Part shown: one piece after another, positions 24,266-32,752 of the stretch
Layout of the letters: every line of letters starts with the position of its first letter
How positions within the stretch are numbered: position 1 is the stretch's first letter
DNA from: Candidatus Aminicenantota bacterium
GTDB lineage: Bacteria; Acidobacteriota; Aminicenantia; Aminicenantales; UBA4085
DNA length: 64,000 bases
Assembly: GCA_003141555.1 (NCBI GenBank)
Contig: PLMN01000007.1
Coordinates: forward strand, 8,514-72,513
Reading direction: 5' to 3'
Translations under genes and position numbers: made by a program
The notes under the pieces: model-generated
The model's database searches: none
The model's input: only the letters and a program-made list of their open reading frames with translations
Told to the model about the DNA's origin: nothing

Positions 24266-26230
24266 ATGCCTTCCTCCGGAAACGGTCCGTTCGGCTACAA
24301 AGGCGTCTGGGCCAAAATCGACCTCGGCGAGCGAACCGTGCGGGTCGAGCCCGCGGACCCCGCCGTTTATCGCGATTACGTCGGGGGCCGCGGCGTTCAG
24401 GCCAGGCTCATCTACGACCATCTCCGCAAGACCGGCCCGCTGAAGGACCCGCTTTCCCCCGCCAACCGCATCGTCATCGGCAGCGCGGCCCTGAACGACA
24501 CGGCCGTCCCGACGGCCGGCCGCGGGTCGTGCTCCTTCATCGGCCCCATGACCGCCTCGCCCGGGCCAGCGCCCTGGGTCCCCGGCCATGCCCCGGTCGC
24601 CGGGCTGCTCACCCATTCGAGCGCCGGCGGCCTGTTCCCCAACATGCTCAAGCGGGCCGGGATCGACCACCTGATCATCGACGGCCGGGCCGACACGCCC
24701 GTGCGCCTCCTCGTCGCGGACGGGAAGGTCGAGATCCTCGACGCCGAGGACGAGCTCTTTGAAACCGTGGACGGCCGCCGGGTCGCCCGGACGGCCTCGG
24801 CCATCACCGATGCCCTCACCCGCAAATACCCCGGCTCTTCGACCATGTGCCTGGGACCGGCCGGGTGGAACCTGGTCGCTTATGCCTGCCTGACGGGCGA
24901 CCACCACCGCAACTTCGGCCGCGGGGGCGCGGGCGCGATCTTCGGCTCGAAGAACCTGGTCGCGATCACGGCCTTCGGCCGCGGAGCGACCGCCTATCAT
25001 GACGCCGCGGCGTTCGCGGCGCTGGCCAAGGAGATCGATGCCCAGGTCAGGACGCACGTCGCCGATCCCAAGTGGACGGCCTCGTTCCGGCCGACGACGG
25101 GCACGACCTGGTGGCTCGACCGGACTTTCAACGGCAAATACCTCGGCAAGCAGGGCGGCTATCTGCCCTGGCACAACTTCGACGAGGGCTGGTTTCCGCC
25201 GGAGGACCAGGCCAAGGTCGGCACGGACGCCTTCCTCGCGATCTCGGGAAGACACAACGTCTGCAACCGCTGCCGCCATGTGATGTGTACCCGGGCGGCC
25301 AAGGTCGAAGCCGGGCCCTACGCCGGCGCCGGCGTCCGGCCCGAGTTCGAGACCATCGCCCTCTGGATCAATTGCTGCATCCTCGACCGCGACGCCCTCT
25401 TCCGCCTGAACTACCTCTGCAACGAATACGGGATCGACACGATGACCTTCGGGAGCGTCATGGCCGGAGCCATGGATCTCGCCGAGAAAGGCTTCATGAA
25501 GGCCTTCCCCGGGGCGCCGGCGTTCGGCAGCGCGCCGGACATGATCCGGACGCTGAAGGCCATCGCCTACCGGACGGGCGACCTCGGCTCGCTCCTGGCC
25601 GGGCCGTCCGACCGGGTGATCGCCGGCGTCGGCGCGGCGAATCCGGGGGCCGCCCTCAAGGACATCGCCCGCTGCGTGACGACGGCTTACGGGGGCCTCG
25701 GCTACGCCGGCATCGAGCCCAAGGCCTTCCCGGGCATGTTCACGGCCTACGGGACCTCGAATCGCGGGCGGGGCGACCACACCTACGCCTGGACCATCCA
25801 GGCCGAGGAAGGGGGCCTCGAAGGCGCCGGAAACCTGGCCGCCTACGTGGCCGGCGGCCAGACCGGCAAGGCGCTCGTCGATTCCATGGGCCTGTGCGAC
25901 TTCTTCACCGAGGATCACACGTCGGAGCCGTTTCTGGCCCTCTACCGGGCCCTGACGGGACTGGAATACACGACGGCCACGATGACCGCCTGCGGGCGCC
26001 GGATATACGCCCTCGAACGACACGTAAACAACGGCCAGGGACGGACGCGCGCCTACGACGCCTACGTGCCGCCCAAGCTGACCGTACCCATGACGGGCGG
26101 GGCGCTCAAGGGACGGGCGGTCGACGAGGCCTATTACGGCCGGGTTCTAGACGCCTACTACGAGCATCAGGGCTGGACCAATGACGGCCTCGTGCCGGCC
26201 GAAAAGCTGAAAGAGCTCGGGATCGCCTGA
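24266..26230 (+). CDS. Tungsten-type aldehyde:ferredoxin oxidoreductase family enzyme
   Basis: A 654-residue enzyme of the AOR family, which oxidises aldehydes to acids with a tungsten bis-pterin and passes electrons to ferredoxin. The N-terminal domain shows LGERTVRVE and YVGGRGVQARLIYD; NRGRGDHTYAW is the second pterin-contact region. Cluster ligands are C333, C336 and C341, plus C544 in DSMGLC. The CX2CX4C spacing differs from the usual CX2CX3C. No signal peptide, so cytoplasmic. It has its own strong promoter. Likely partners are the tungstate-type transporter, ferredoxin and radical SAM maturase at 1.5-7 kb. Substrate unknown. Confidence 0.88.
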   Translation: MPSSGNGPFGYKGVWAKIDLGERTVRVEPADPAVYRDYVGGRGVQARLIYDHLRKTGPLKDPLSPANRIVIGSAALNDTAVPTAGRGSCSFIGPMTASPGPAPWVPGHAPVAGLLTHSSAGGLFPNMLKRAGIDHLIIDGRADTPVRLLVADGKVEILDAEDELFETVDGRRVARTASAITDALTRKYPGSSTMCLGPAGWNLVAYACLTGDHHRNFGRGGAGAIFGSKNLVAITAFGRGATAYHDAAAFAALAKEIDAQVRTHVADPKWTASFRPTTGTTWWLDRTFNGKYLGKQGGYLPWHNFDEGWFPPEDQAKVGTDAFLAISGRHNVCNRCRHVMCTRAAKVEAGPYAGAGVRPEFETIALWINCCILDRDALFRLNYLCNEYGIDTMTFGSVMAGAMDLAEKGFMKAFPGAPAFGSAPDMIRTLKAIAYRTGDLGSLLAGPSDRVIAGVGAANPGAALKDIARCVTTAYGGLGYAGIEPKAFPGMFTAYGTSNRGRGDHTYAWTIQAEEGGLEGAGNLAAYVAGGQTGKALVDSMGLCDFFTEDHTSEPFLALYRALTGLEYTTATMTACGRRIYALERHVNNGQGRTRAYDAYVPPKLTVPMTGGALKGRAVDEAYYGRVLDAYYEHQGWTNDGLVPAEKLKELGIA

Positions 26231-26240
26231 CGAGCGGCCT

Positions 26241-27728
26241 TCAGTCGAGGGGCTTGTAAGTGAACTCCCCGACCTTCACCGTGCCGGCGCCCTTGACATA
26301 GACGCCGAGCTTCAGGCTCAAAAACGATCCCAGGACGTTGGTCTGATATCCGGACACTTCGGTTGAATTCGGATAGGGCTTCCACGATTTCCCGTTGTCG
26401 CTGTAGAAGGCCTGCAAGTCGAAGTCCGTCATCCTCAGCTTTAAATACTTGGCCGAGGACGCCTTGATCCGAGGGCCGAACGCCGCGCCCCTGGACATCC
26501 CCTCCACGGTTCCCTTCCGCAGGCTGATTCCGGCGAACATCTTGGCATTGTAGAAGGCCACGAGGCCGGTCTCGACGTCTGCCTCGGGCTCGAGCCGGAC
26601 GGTCGCCTCGTAGGAATGGTCGCCGACCGTCACAAGGAGGGCCCGGAGATCGAGCGCGTTGCCGGTCAGGATCAGGCGTCCGTCCCGAAGGGCGTGGTTC
26701 TCGAAGGCGTCTGCGCCCAAGAACTGCCACTGGAGCTTGAGGGCGGGGGCCGCAAAGTCGTCGGGCTCGACGGCGGCGTTCCGGAGCCGGGCCACGGGAC
26801 CTTCGGCCTTCGCGTCACGTATGGTCTTGAACCATCCGTCCTTCGTCCATTCGATCGGTTCGAGAAGCGTGGAGCGGCCCAGGGGGAGATAGCCGTTCTC
26901 ATAAGCGTGATAGACGATGTACCAGCGGCCGTCGGCGTCGTCGAAGATCGTGCCGTGGCCTTTGGACCAGTATTTCTCGGCGCGGCTCCAGGTCTTGACG
27001 ATCGGGTTGAAGGGGCTGTTCTTCCAGGGCCCGAGCGGGTTCTTGGAACGGGCCGACACGATCATGTGGCTCGTCGAGGGCCCGGAAGTCCCGCCCTGGG
27101 CGGTCGTCAGGTAGTAATAGCCCTTAACGAAGGCGATCTTCGGCGATTCGGCATAAAAGCCTTCGACCACCCAGTCCTCGGGGAATTTCCAGCCTTCGTA
27201 GTAGCCCTTCGCCACGCCGACGATGGACAGCCCGTCCGGGGCGAGGTGGACGGCGCGGCCGCCGTCGATGAAGAGGTACCTCTTCCCGTCCGGCGCGGCG
27301 ACGTGCCCGGGATCGATCCCTGGGAGCTTGAGATCCACGGGCTCGCTCCACGGTCCCTCGGGCTTGTCGGCGGTCACCACCCAATTCGTCCGGGAGGCCG
27401 GGAAGTAGATGTAATACTTGCCCTTGTAATAGACGAGGTCCGGCGCCCAGACGTCGCCGACGGGCTTGCGCAGGGCGTAGCCGACCCGCTGCCACGACAC
27501 GAGATCGGTCGAATGCCAGACGAGCAGGCCGGGGATGCTGCGGCCCGAGGAATGGGTCATGTAGAAGTCGCGCCCGACGCGGACCATGGTCGGATCCGGA
27601 TAATCGCCGGCCAGCACGACCCGGATCTCGCCTTTGGCGGGGACGACGGGCTGTTGGGCCGGCTGGGCGGCCAGGGCCGCAACCGAGGCCGCGATCAGGA
27701 GGCCGAGCACGGTCTTCGTTGTCTTCAT
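26241..27728 (-). CDS. Secreted glycoside hydrolase family 43-like enzyme
   Basis: A 495-residue exported protein with signal peptide (1-21). The five-bladed propeller spans about 35-320: GDYPDPTMV holds the catalytic base Asp45, GIDPGHV a second acidic residue, EGFYAESPKI the general acid region, and SKGHGTIFDDADGRWYIVYHAY the GHG motif of GH43. The C-terminal 170 residues form a beta-sandwich similar to the concanavalin-like module of beta-xylosidases. Expected activity is on arabinosyl or xylosyl side chains of plant-type glycans. Start MKTTK follows a weak ribosome binding site. Downstream end faces AOR convergently, 10 bases apart. Confidence 0.88.
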   Translation of the reverse strand: MKTTKTVLGLLIAASVAALAAQPAQQPVVPAKGEIRVVLAGDYPDPTMVRVGRDFYMTHSSGRSIPGLLVWHSTDLVSWQRVGYALRKPVGDVWAPDLVYYKGKYYIYFPASRTNWVVTADKPEGPWSEPVDLKLPGIDPGHVAAPDGKRYLFIDGGRAVHLAPDGLSIVGVAKGYYEGWKFPEDWVVEGFYAESPKIAFVKGYYYLTTAQGGTSGPSTSHMIVSARSKNPLGPWKNSPFNPIVKTWSRAEKYWSKGHGTIFDDADGRWYIVYHAYENGYLPLGRSTLLEPIEWTKDGWFKTIRDAKAEGPVARLRNAAVEPDDFAAPALKLQWQFLGADAFENHALRDGRLILTGNALDLRALLVTVGDHSYEATVRLEPEADVETGLVAFYNAKMFAGISLRKGTVEGMSRGAAFGPRIKASSAKYLKLRMTDFDLQAFYSDNGKSWKPYPNSTEVSGYQTNVLGSFLSLKLGVYVKGAGTVKVGEFTYKPLD

Positions 27729-27753
27729 GGTTCTCTCTCCACGGGGCCTCCCT

Positions 27754-28095
27754 TTAAAAGCGCAGCGACAGGCAGGTCAGTCCTCCATCCATTTTCCTAA
27801 CCTCGCTCACCTCGGGCTCGAGCGTCGCCTCCTCGCCGCGGCGCGACGGCGCCCCGAGGTCCGAGATCACGGCCACCTCGGGCGTGACGACGGCCGGATC
27901 CTCGACGAAATAAGCGTCGGGGAACCCGGGCGCAGGGTCCAAGACGGTCACTTCCAATCCGAGGCCGCGCAGCGCGGCGACGTAGGCCGCATGCTGCTCG
28001 AGGATCAGGGGAAAGCTCGGCGGACCGAGGTCGGCCGTGGTCAGGCCGCGGGCGAAGTCGGGGCCGGGCTGGCGGACGATGGCCCGCGAAAACAT
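27754..28095 (-). pseudogene. Internally deleted dimethylarginine dimethylaminohydrolase (DDAH)
   Basis: The 113-codon frame begins like DDAH/arginine-deiminase-like hydrolases (MFSRAIVRQPGPDFARGL, then FPDAYFVEDPAVVT and PSRRGEEATLEPEV). It then passes directly into the family's C-terminal end KMDGGLTCLSLRF with the catalytic cysteine. Normal length is about 255; roughly 140 central residues, including the catalytic His and substrate-binding segments, are missing. The frame is intact across the join. Near-repeats GAGGTGAG and GAGGTTAG sit at the junction on the coding strand. An active enzyme is implausible. It lies six bases after a small secreted-protein gene. Confidence 0.75.
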
Positions 28096-28100
28096 TCCTT

Positions 28101-28493
28101 CTATTTCTTCTTCTTGGCCGTGAAGGTCGAGCTCCCGAAGTCGCCCATCTGGACATCGCCGGTCATGGAATCGCCGTCGACCTTGGCCTTGAAGCCGAGG
28201 GCGAACTCGCCGTTCGGCGTGCTGATCGTCAGCGTCCATTGGAGATCCTGGCCCTTGATCGTGCCTTCGCCCTTCATGTCCGTACCCATCGGGCTCGTCA
28301 TCGAAACCTTGAGGGCTTCCTTGTCCTGGGTGAAGGTGGCTTCCTGGGTCATCTCGCCCTGGGGCGTCTGCATGGTGACCAGCCAGACGCCGGAAACGTC
28401 CACCGTCTTCTGCGGCGCGGGAGCCTGGGCGAGGACGGGAAGTGTCAGGGCCAGGACGGCCGCGACGGCGAGGATTGAAGATGTCTTGCGCAT
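28101..28493 (-). CDS. Small secreted lipocalin-like protein
   Basis: A 130-residue protein with a clear signal peptide (1-23, cut after VLAQA) and a series of short beta strands (VSGVWLVTMQTPQGEMTQEA, LQWTLTISTPNGEFALGF, in part). It ends in a polylysine tail TAKKKK. The strand pattern and the 'sGtW...tp.g.' opening resemble small calycin-like periplasmic proteins, but I cannot assign a family firmly. It precedes the DDAH remnant by five bases on the same strand. Confidence 0.65.
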   Translation of the reverse strand: MRKTSSILAVAAVLALTLPVLAQAPAPQKTVDVSGVWLVTMQTPQGEMTQEATFTQDKEALKVSMTSPMGTDMKGEGTIKGQDLQWTLTISTPNGEFALGFKAKVDGDSMTGDVQMGDFGSSTFTAKKKK

Positions 28494-28560
28494 GGTGAAC
28501 CGCTTCTCCTTATTATTCCTGGATTCCGTCTTGGATTTATATTCCTTTCGGAGGCGGAAA

Positions 28561-29463
28561 TCAATTCGCCCGGAAAGCGGCGGAAGAGGCCGCCGCGGGC
28601 GCGCCGCCCTTGCCGGACGTCAACTGGACGGTCGCCCAGATCTTGAGAGGCTCGGACAGGCCCATCATTCCACCCCGACCGCCCCGACCGCTGGAGTTTC
28701 CCGTGCCGCCCCGGCCGCTCGTCCCGCCGGAGGGCGGATTGTCCGTCCCCCCCGTGTTGCCGATGGGGCCGTTCCGCGACAGCGATGAGGCATCGAACTT
28801 CGGCGTCTCGAAGCCGAGGCCGATGACGGAGCCCGGGGCGGCGCCGACAGCCAAGGGATGTCCGGCGTCGGGCAGAAGGAGGATCTTCATCTCGTAGACC
28901 AGCAGCCCCGTTCCCGGAACGACCTTGATCTCGAGGCCTTCGGGCTTCCCCTCCGCGACGCTGATCCGCCGGGCGGGCCCTTTCTCGGAGCGGAGGATCT
29001 CGAGCTCGGACAGCGCTTCGTCAGGCAGGTCCGGAAGCGTAAGCCCCTCGCCTTCGCCTCCCGGCCGGGACGCCGGCCGCTGACCGGCCGGGAGGCCAAG
29101 CGGATAGCGGATGCCGAAGACCTTCTTCGTTCCTCCCTTCGGATCGAACCAGATCGTCAATCCCTGGGACATGGCCTGGTAGCGTTGAAAGGAGTCTTCG
29201 ATGAGCAGGGCGACATAGAGATACCGCCCGTCGTTCTGGAGGCCCATCGACATGCGCTCGCCGGGAACGACGTACATCTCGCCCGACCAATCGTCGGTCA
29301 TCCCGTCGATCGTGATCGGCCGGGACAAGGCGTGGCTCTCTGTGTCGAAAGTGTTGAACGTCGCGCAGCCGGCGAGGGCCAGGAGGACGGCGGCTACGGC
29401 GGCCAGCGACGCGGCGCGCGTCCCGGACCCGGCCGGCTCAAAGGCGTGTTTCCAAATGCCCAT
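28561..29463 (-). CDS. Lipoprotein with CBM9-like domain
   Basis: A 300-residue probable lipoprotein. The signal sequence ends with a lipobox (LLALAGC, Cys about 30). Next comes a CBM9/DOMON-like fold: PITIDGMTDDWSGEMYVV, then LQNDGRYLYVALLIED and LTIWFDPKGG. This is the same opening as in the DUF5916 protein encoded divergently at 29649. Residues about 235-275 are a Gly/Arg/Ser-rich linker (SGGTSGRGGTGNSSGRGGRGG, in part). The start follows GGAGG (GGAGGTCCCATG). It may work with the neighbouring outer-membrane protein. Biochemical role unknown. Confidence 0.75.
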   Translation of the reverse strand: MGIWKHAFEPAGSGTRAASLAAVAAVLLALAGCATFNTFDTESHALSRPITIDGMTDDWSGEMYVVPGERMSMGLQNDGRYLYVALLIEDSFQRYQAMSQGLTIWFDPKGGTKKVFGIRYPLGLPAGQRPASRPGGEGEGLTLPDLPDEALSELEILRSEKGPARRISVAEGKPEGLEIKVVPGTGLLVYEMKILLLPDAGHPLAVGAAPGSVIGLGFETPKFDASSLSRNGPIGNTGGTDNPPSGGTSGRGGTGNSSGRGGRGGMMGLSEPLKIWATVQLTSGKGGAPAAASSAAFRAN

Positions 29464-29648
29464 GGGACCTCCTCGATTCCAATAACGCTCGGGCGATATA
29501 AGACATCTATATACCATAACCGCGGAACGGGCCGCATCGGACAAGAAAATCTTGGCCGCCTCGCGAGGACCGGGGCAAACCTTCCGGCCGTCCGGTGCGT
29601 ATATATATGCGAACGCCGAATGGAAAGTTCTCGTCAGGAGTCTGGGAT

Positions 29649-32324
29649 ATGAGAAAGATCGTTGCCGCGCTCGCGCTGCTGGCGTTGCCCCTCCTCGGAG
29701 CGGAGGCGAACGGAAGCATACCGTCATCCAAGCAAGACAAGAAGCCCTTCGAGCCCCGGGTGGTCAGGGCCGTCCGGACCGAGGAGCCGATCGTCCTCGA
29801 CGGGATCCTCAGTGAGAGGGTCTGGCAGAACTCTCCCGCCCAAGGATTCACCCAGAACGACCCCAAGGACGGAGAGCCGTCGACCGAACGGACCGACGTT
29901 TGGGTGGCCTACGACGACAAGGCCCTCTATGTGGCCGCCTTCTGTTATGATTCCGATCCCAAGGGGATCATCAGCCTGATGGGCCGGCGCGACTCCCAGA
30001 TCGACTCCGACTGGTTCTATTTCGCGGTGGATCCCTACAACGACAAGAGGTCCGGGTTCCTCTTCGGCGTCAACCCGGCCGGTTCGATCCTGGACGAGGC
30101 CCTCTCGAACGACGTCAGCGAAGACCCGACCTGGGACGGCGTTTGGGATTGGAAGACCCGGATCAACGGCGAAGGCTGGGCCGTGGAGATGAAGATCCCA
30201 TTCGACCAGATCCGCTTCAAGAAGAAGGACGACTACATCTGGGGGGTGAACTTCAGCCGGGTCATCAAGAGGAAGAACGAGAAGGCCACCTTTTCCTGGA
30301 TCCCGAAAAGCGAGTCGGCCTTCGTCTCGAAATTCGCCCAGCTGGAGGGCGTCCGCGGCATCAGCCCCGGCCGCCATTTCGAGATCCTGCCCTACACGGT
30401 CGGCCAGGCCCAGTTCCGGCCGATGGAACGGGGCAACCCTTTCGAGCTCGGGCACCGCTACACCGGCAACTTCGGGTTCGACCTCAAGGCCGGCCTCCTG
30501 AGCAACCTGACCCTCGACGCCACGGTCAACCCCGACTTCGGCCAGGTCGAGGTCGACCCGGCGGTCCTCAACCTGTCCGCCTACGAGACCTACTACGATG
30601 AAAAGCGCCCGTTCTTCATCGAGGGCGCCTCGCTCTTCAACGGCTTCGGCCGCGGCGGCGTCTACCTGAACGCCAACATTAACTGGCCGCAGCCGAGCTT
30701 CTTCTACAGCCGCCGCATCGGGCGATCGCCGGAGGGCCCGGTCACCGAGGACGGCTTCGCGAGCGTTCCCGACCGATCGGAAATCATCGGCGCAGCCAAG
30801 CTCACCGGCAAGTTCGGCGACTGGAACATGGGATTCATGAATGCCCTGACCTCCCGCGAATACGCCGAGATCGACCAGTCCGGCCTGCGCCTGCAGCAGG
30901 AAGTCGAGCCCTTCAGCTATTATGGGGCCTTCCGCGCCGAGAAAGAGATCGACAAGGGCCAGAGCGGCTTGGGGCTCATGGCCACCGGCGTGATGCGCGA
31001 CCTCCGGACCGACACGCTCGACGGGATCCTGAACAAGAACGCCTTCAGCCTGGCCGCCGACGGATGGACCTTCTTCGACAAGGACCGGACGTACGTGGTC
31101 GGCGGCTGGGTCGGCGCGACGCGCGTCGAAGGCACGGCCGACGAGATCTTCCGCCTCCAGAACTCCTCGATGCACTATTTCCAGAGGCCGGACGCCACCG
31201 AGGTTTCCTTGAACCCCGACGCGACGTCGCTCTCGGGCTGGGGCGGCCGGCTGACGTTCGGCAAGCAGAACGGCAACTTCCTGTTCCTCACTCAGCTCGG
31301 GGCGCTCTCGCCGGGCTTCGACCCTAACGACGCCGGATACCAGCGCGGCAGCTCGGACATCATCAACGTCTCGGTCATCCCGGCCTATCAATGGACGAAG
31401 CCGGGCAAGGTCTTCCAGCTCTTGCAGATATTCGGCGGCGTCGCCCGCAACTACGACTTCGGGGGCAACAAATTCTACGAGGGCTGGGTCGCCGTGGCCC
31501 AGGGCGTCTTCGCGAACTTCTGGAATTTCGGCCTAACCTACGCCTGCAACCCGCCGACGATGAGCGACACCCTGACCCGGGGAGGCCCCCGGGCGATCAC
31601 GCCCTGGGGCTGGGAGCTCGACGCCCAGCTCGCGACCGACAGCCGCCGGCCCGTGGTGATCGAGAGCCAGATGTCCTCGTATCAACAGCCCGGCGCGAGC
31701 CGTCAGATCAGCGGCCAGATCACGATCCGCTGGAAGCCGCGGGGCAACTTCAGCCTGTCCATCGGCCCGAGCTACACGACGGAGCTCGACGAGCACCAGT
31801 GGGTGACGCAGGTCCAGGACGCGGCCATGACCCCCACGTACGGCTCGCGCTACGTATTCGGACGGATCAACGAGAAGGTGATCTCGGCCGAAATCCGGTT
31901 GAACTGGACGTTCAATCCCAAACTGACCCTCCAGGCGTATCTCCAGCCCTTCATCGCCGTCGGCCGCTATGACCGCTTCAAGGAGCTCGCCCGGGCGCGC
32001 ACCGGCGCCTACAACGTCTACGGCGAGGGCGCCTCGACGATCCAGTACGCGGACGGGAGCTACACGGTGGACCCCGACGGCGACGGCCCTGCCCAGGCCT
32101 TCGCCTTCGGCAACCCCGACTTCAATATGAAATCGCTGCGGGGCACGGTCGTCCTCCGCTGGGAATACCGCCCCGGCTCGCTCCTCTATTTCGTCTGGAC
32201 GCAGAACCGGGTCGACTACGCGCACCCCGGAGACTTACAGCTCCGCCGCGACCTCAGCGACCTCCTGACGGCGCCCGGAGACAACATCTTCCTGCTCAAG
32301 TTCTCATACCGCTGGAACATGTGA
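29649..32324 (+). CDS. DUF5916-type outer-membrane protein, second copy
   Basis: An 891-residue exported protein, paralogous to the one at 15830. Signal peptide 1-20; CBM9-like domain about 35-225 (EPIVLDGILSERVW, VWVAYDDKALYVAAFCYD, WDWKTRINGEGWAVEMKIPF). The family join is VDPAVLNLSAYETYYDEKR, then PFFIEGASLF. The remainder is a long barrel ending LLKFSYRWNM, a good outer-membrane C-terminus. The start is set by AGGAG eight bases upstream; the frame remains open 18 codons further. Divergent from the CBM9-like lipoprotein across 185 bases of AT-rich intergenic DNA containing TATATA tracts. Confidence 0.82.
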   Translation: MRKIVAALALLALPLLGAEANGSIPSSKQDKKPFEPRVVRAVRTEEPIVLDGILSERVWQNSPAQGFTQNDPKDGEPSTERTDVWVAYDDKALYVAAFCYDSDPKGIISLMGRRDSQIDSDWFYFAVDPYNDKRSGFLFGVNPAGSILDEALSNDVSEDPTWDGVWDWKTRINGEGWAVEMKIPFDQIRFKKKDDYIWGVNFSRVIKRKNEKATFSWIPKSESAFVSKFAQLEGVRGISPGRHFEILPYTVGQAQFRPMERGNPFELGHRYTGNFGFDLKAGLLSNLTLDATVNPDFGQVEVDPAVLNLSAYETYYDEKRPFFIEGASLFNGFGRGGVYLNANINWPQPSFFYSRRIGRSPEGPVTEDGFASVPDRSEIIGAAKLTGKFGDWNMGFMNALTSREYAEIDQSGLRLQQEVEPFSYYGAFRAEKEIDKGQSGLGLMATGVMRDLRTDTLDGILNKNAFSLAADGWTFFDKDRTYVVGGWVGATRVEGTADEIFRLQNSSMHYFQRPDATEVSLNPDATSLSGWGGRLTFGKQNGNFLFLTQLGALSPGFDPNDAGYQRGSSDIINVSVIPAYQWTKPGKVFQLLQIFGGVARNYDFGGNKFYEGWVAVAQGVFANFWNFGLTYACNPPTMSDTLTRGGPRAITPWGWELDAQLATDSRRPVVIESQMSSYQQPGASRQISGQITIRWKPRGNFSLSIGPSYTTELDEHQWVTQVQDAAMTPTYGSRYVFGRINEKVISAEIRLNWTFNPKLTLQAYLQPFIAVGRYDRFKELARARTGAYNVYGEGASTIQYADGSYTVDPDGDGPAQAFAFGNPDFNMKSLRGTVVLRWEYRPGSLLYFVWTQNRVDYAHPGDLQLRRDLSDLLTAPGDNIFLLKFSYRWNM

Positions 32325-32342
32325 TCCGGCCCGGCGTCCGGA

Positions 32343-32370
32343 TTGCCTTCCGCCGCGAAATCGATACAAT
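32343..32370 (+). promoter_or_regulatory. Promoter ahead of the Nudix remnant
   Basis: TTGCCT (32343-32348) and TACAAT (32365-32370), with 16 bases between. The ATG at 32385 follows about 8 bases after the expected transcription start, so the leader would be almost absent. Confidence 0.4.
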
Positions 32371-32384
32371 GTCCTTTTCCACCC

Positions 32385-32714
32385 ATGACCGATTTCTCCG
32401 CTCTCGTCCTCGACATTGAACGCCGGCTCCGCGCCGCCCTCCCGGGACCGCCCTCGCAGCTCAAGATGGTCCCGACGCCCCGTCCCGGGCAGCTGGCGTA
32501 CACCGAAGTCGAGGGCACCAGCCTCAAGGCGGGGGTGATGGTCCTCCTTTACCCCAAGGCGGGCGGGGCCCATCTCGCCTTCATCCGCCGCCCGGCGACC
32601 GTCCTCCACCACAAGAACCAGATCAGCTTTCCCGGCGGAGGGATCGAGGAGGGCGTCGGCGCGACGGCCATGGTCCTGGCCGAATTCCTGGACGTCCTCG
32701 AAAAGAACGAATAA
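32385..32714 (+). pseudogene. Internally deleted Nudix hydrolase (CoA pyrophosphatase-like)
   Basis: The 109-codon frame begins as a Nudix CoA-diphosphatase (RPGQLAYTEV...AGVMVLLYP, FIRRPATVLHHKNQISFPGG). It breaks inside the Nudix box after GGIEEG and continues directly as VGATAMVLAEFLDVLEKNE, which matches the usual C-terminal end (WGATAM.L.EFL) of these enzymes. The REXXEE catalytic helix and about 80-90 following residues are absent, so the protein cannot bind Mg2+ normally. The frame is preserved, as in the DDAH remnant 4.3 kb away. The M3 peptidase starts 38 bases on. Confidence 0.75.
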
Positions 32715-32752
32715 AATAGCCGCACCGCCATCCTACTAAGGAGTCGAACGAC

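Noticed and set aside
24248-26023. 591-codon antisense frame over the AOR gene
   Set aside because: AOR motifs, promoter and ribosome binding site are all on the plus strand.
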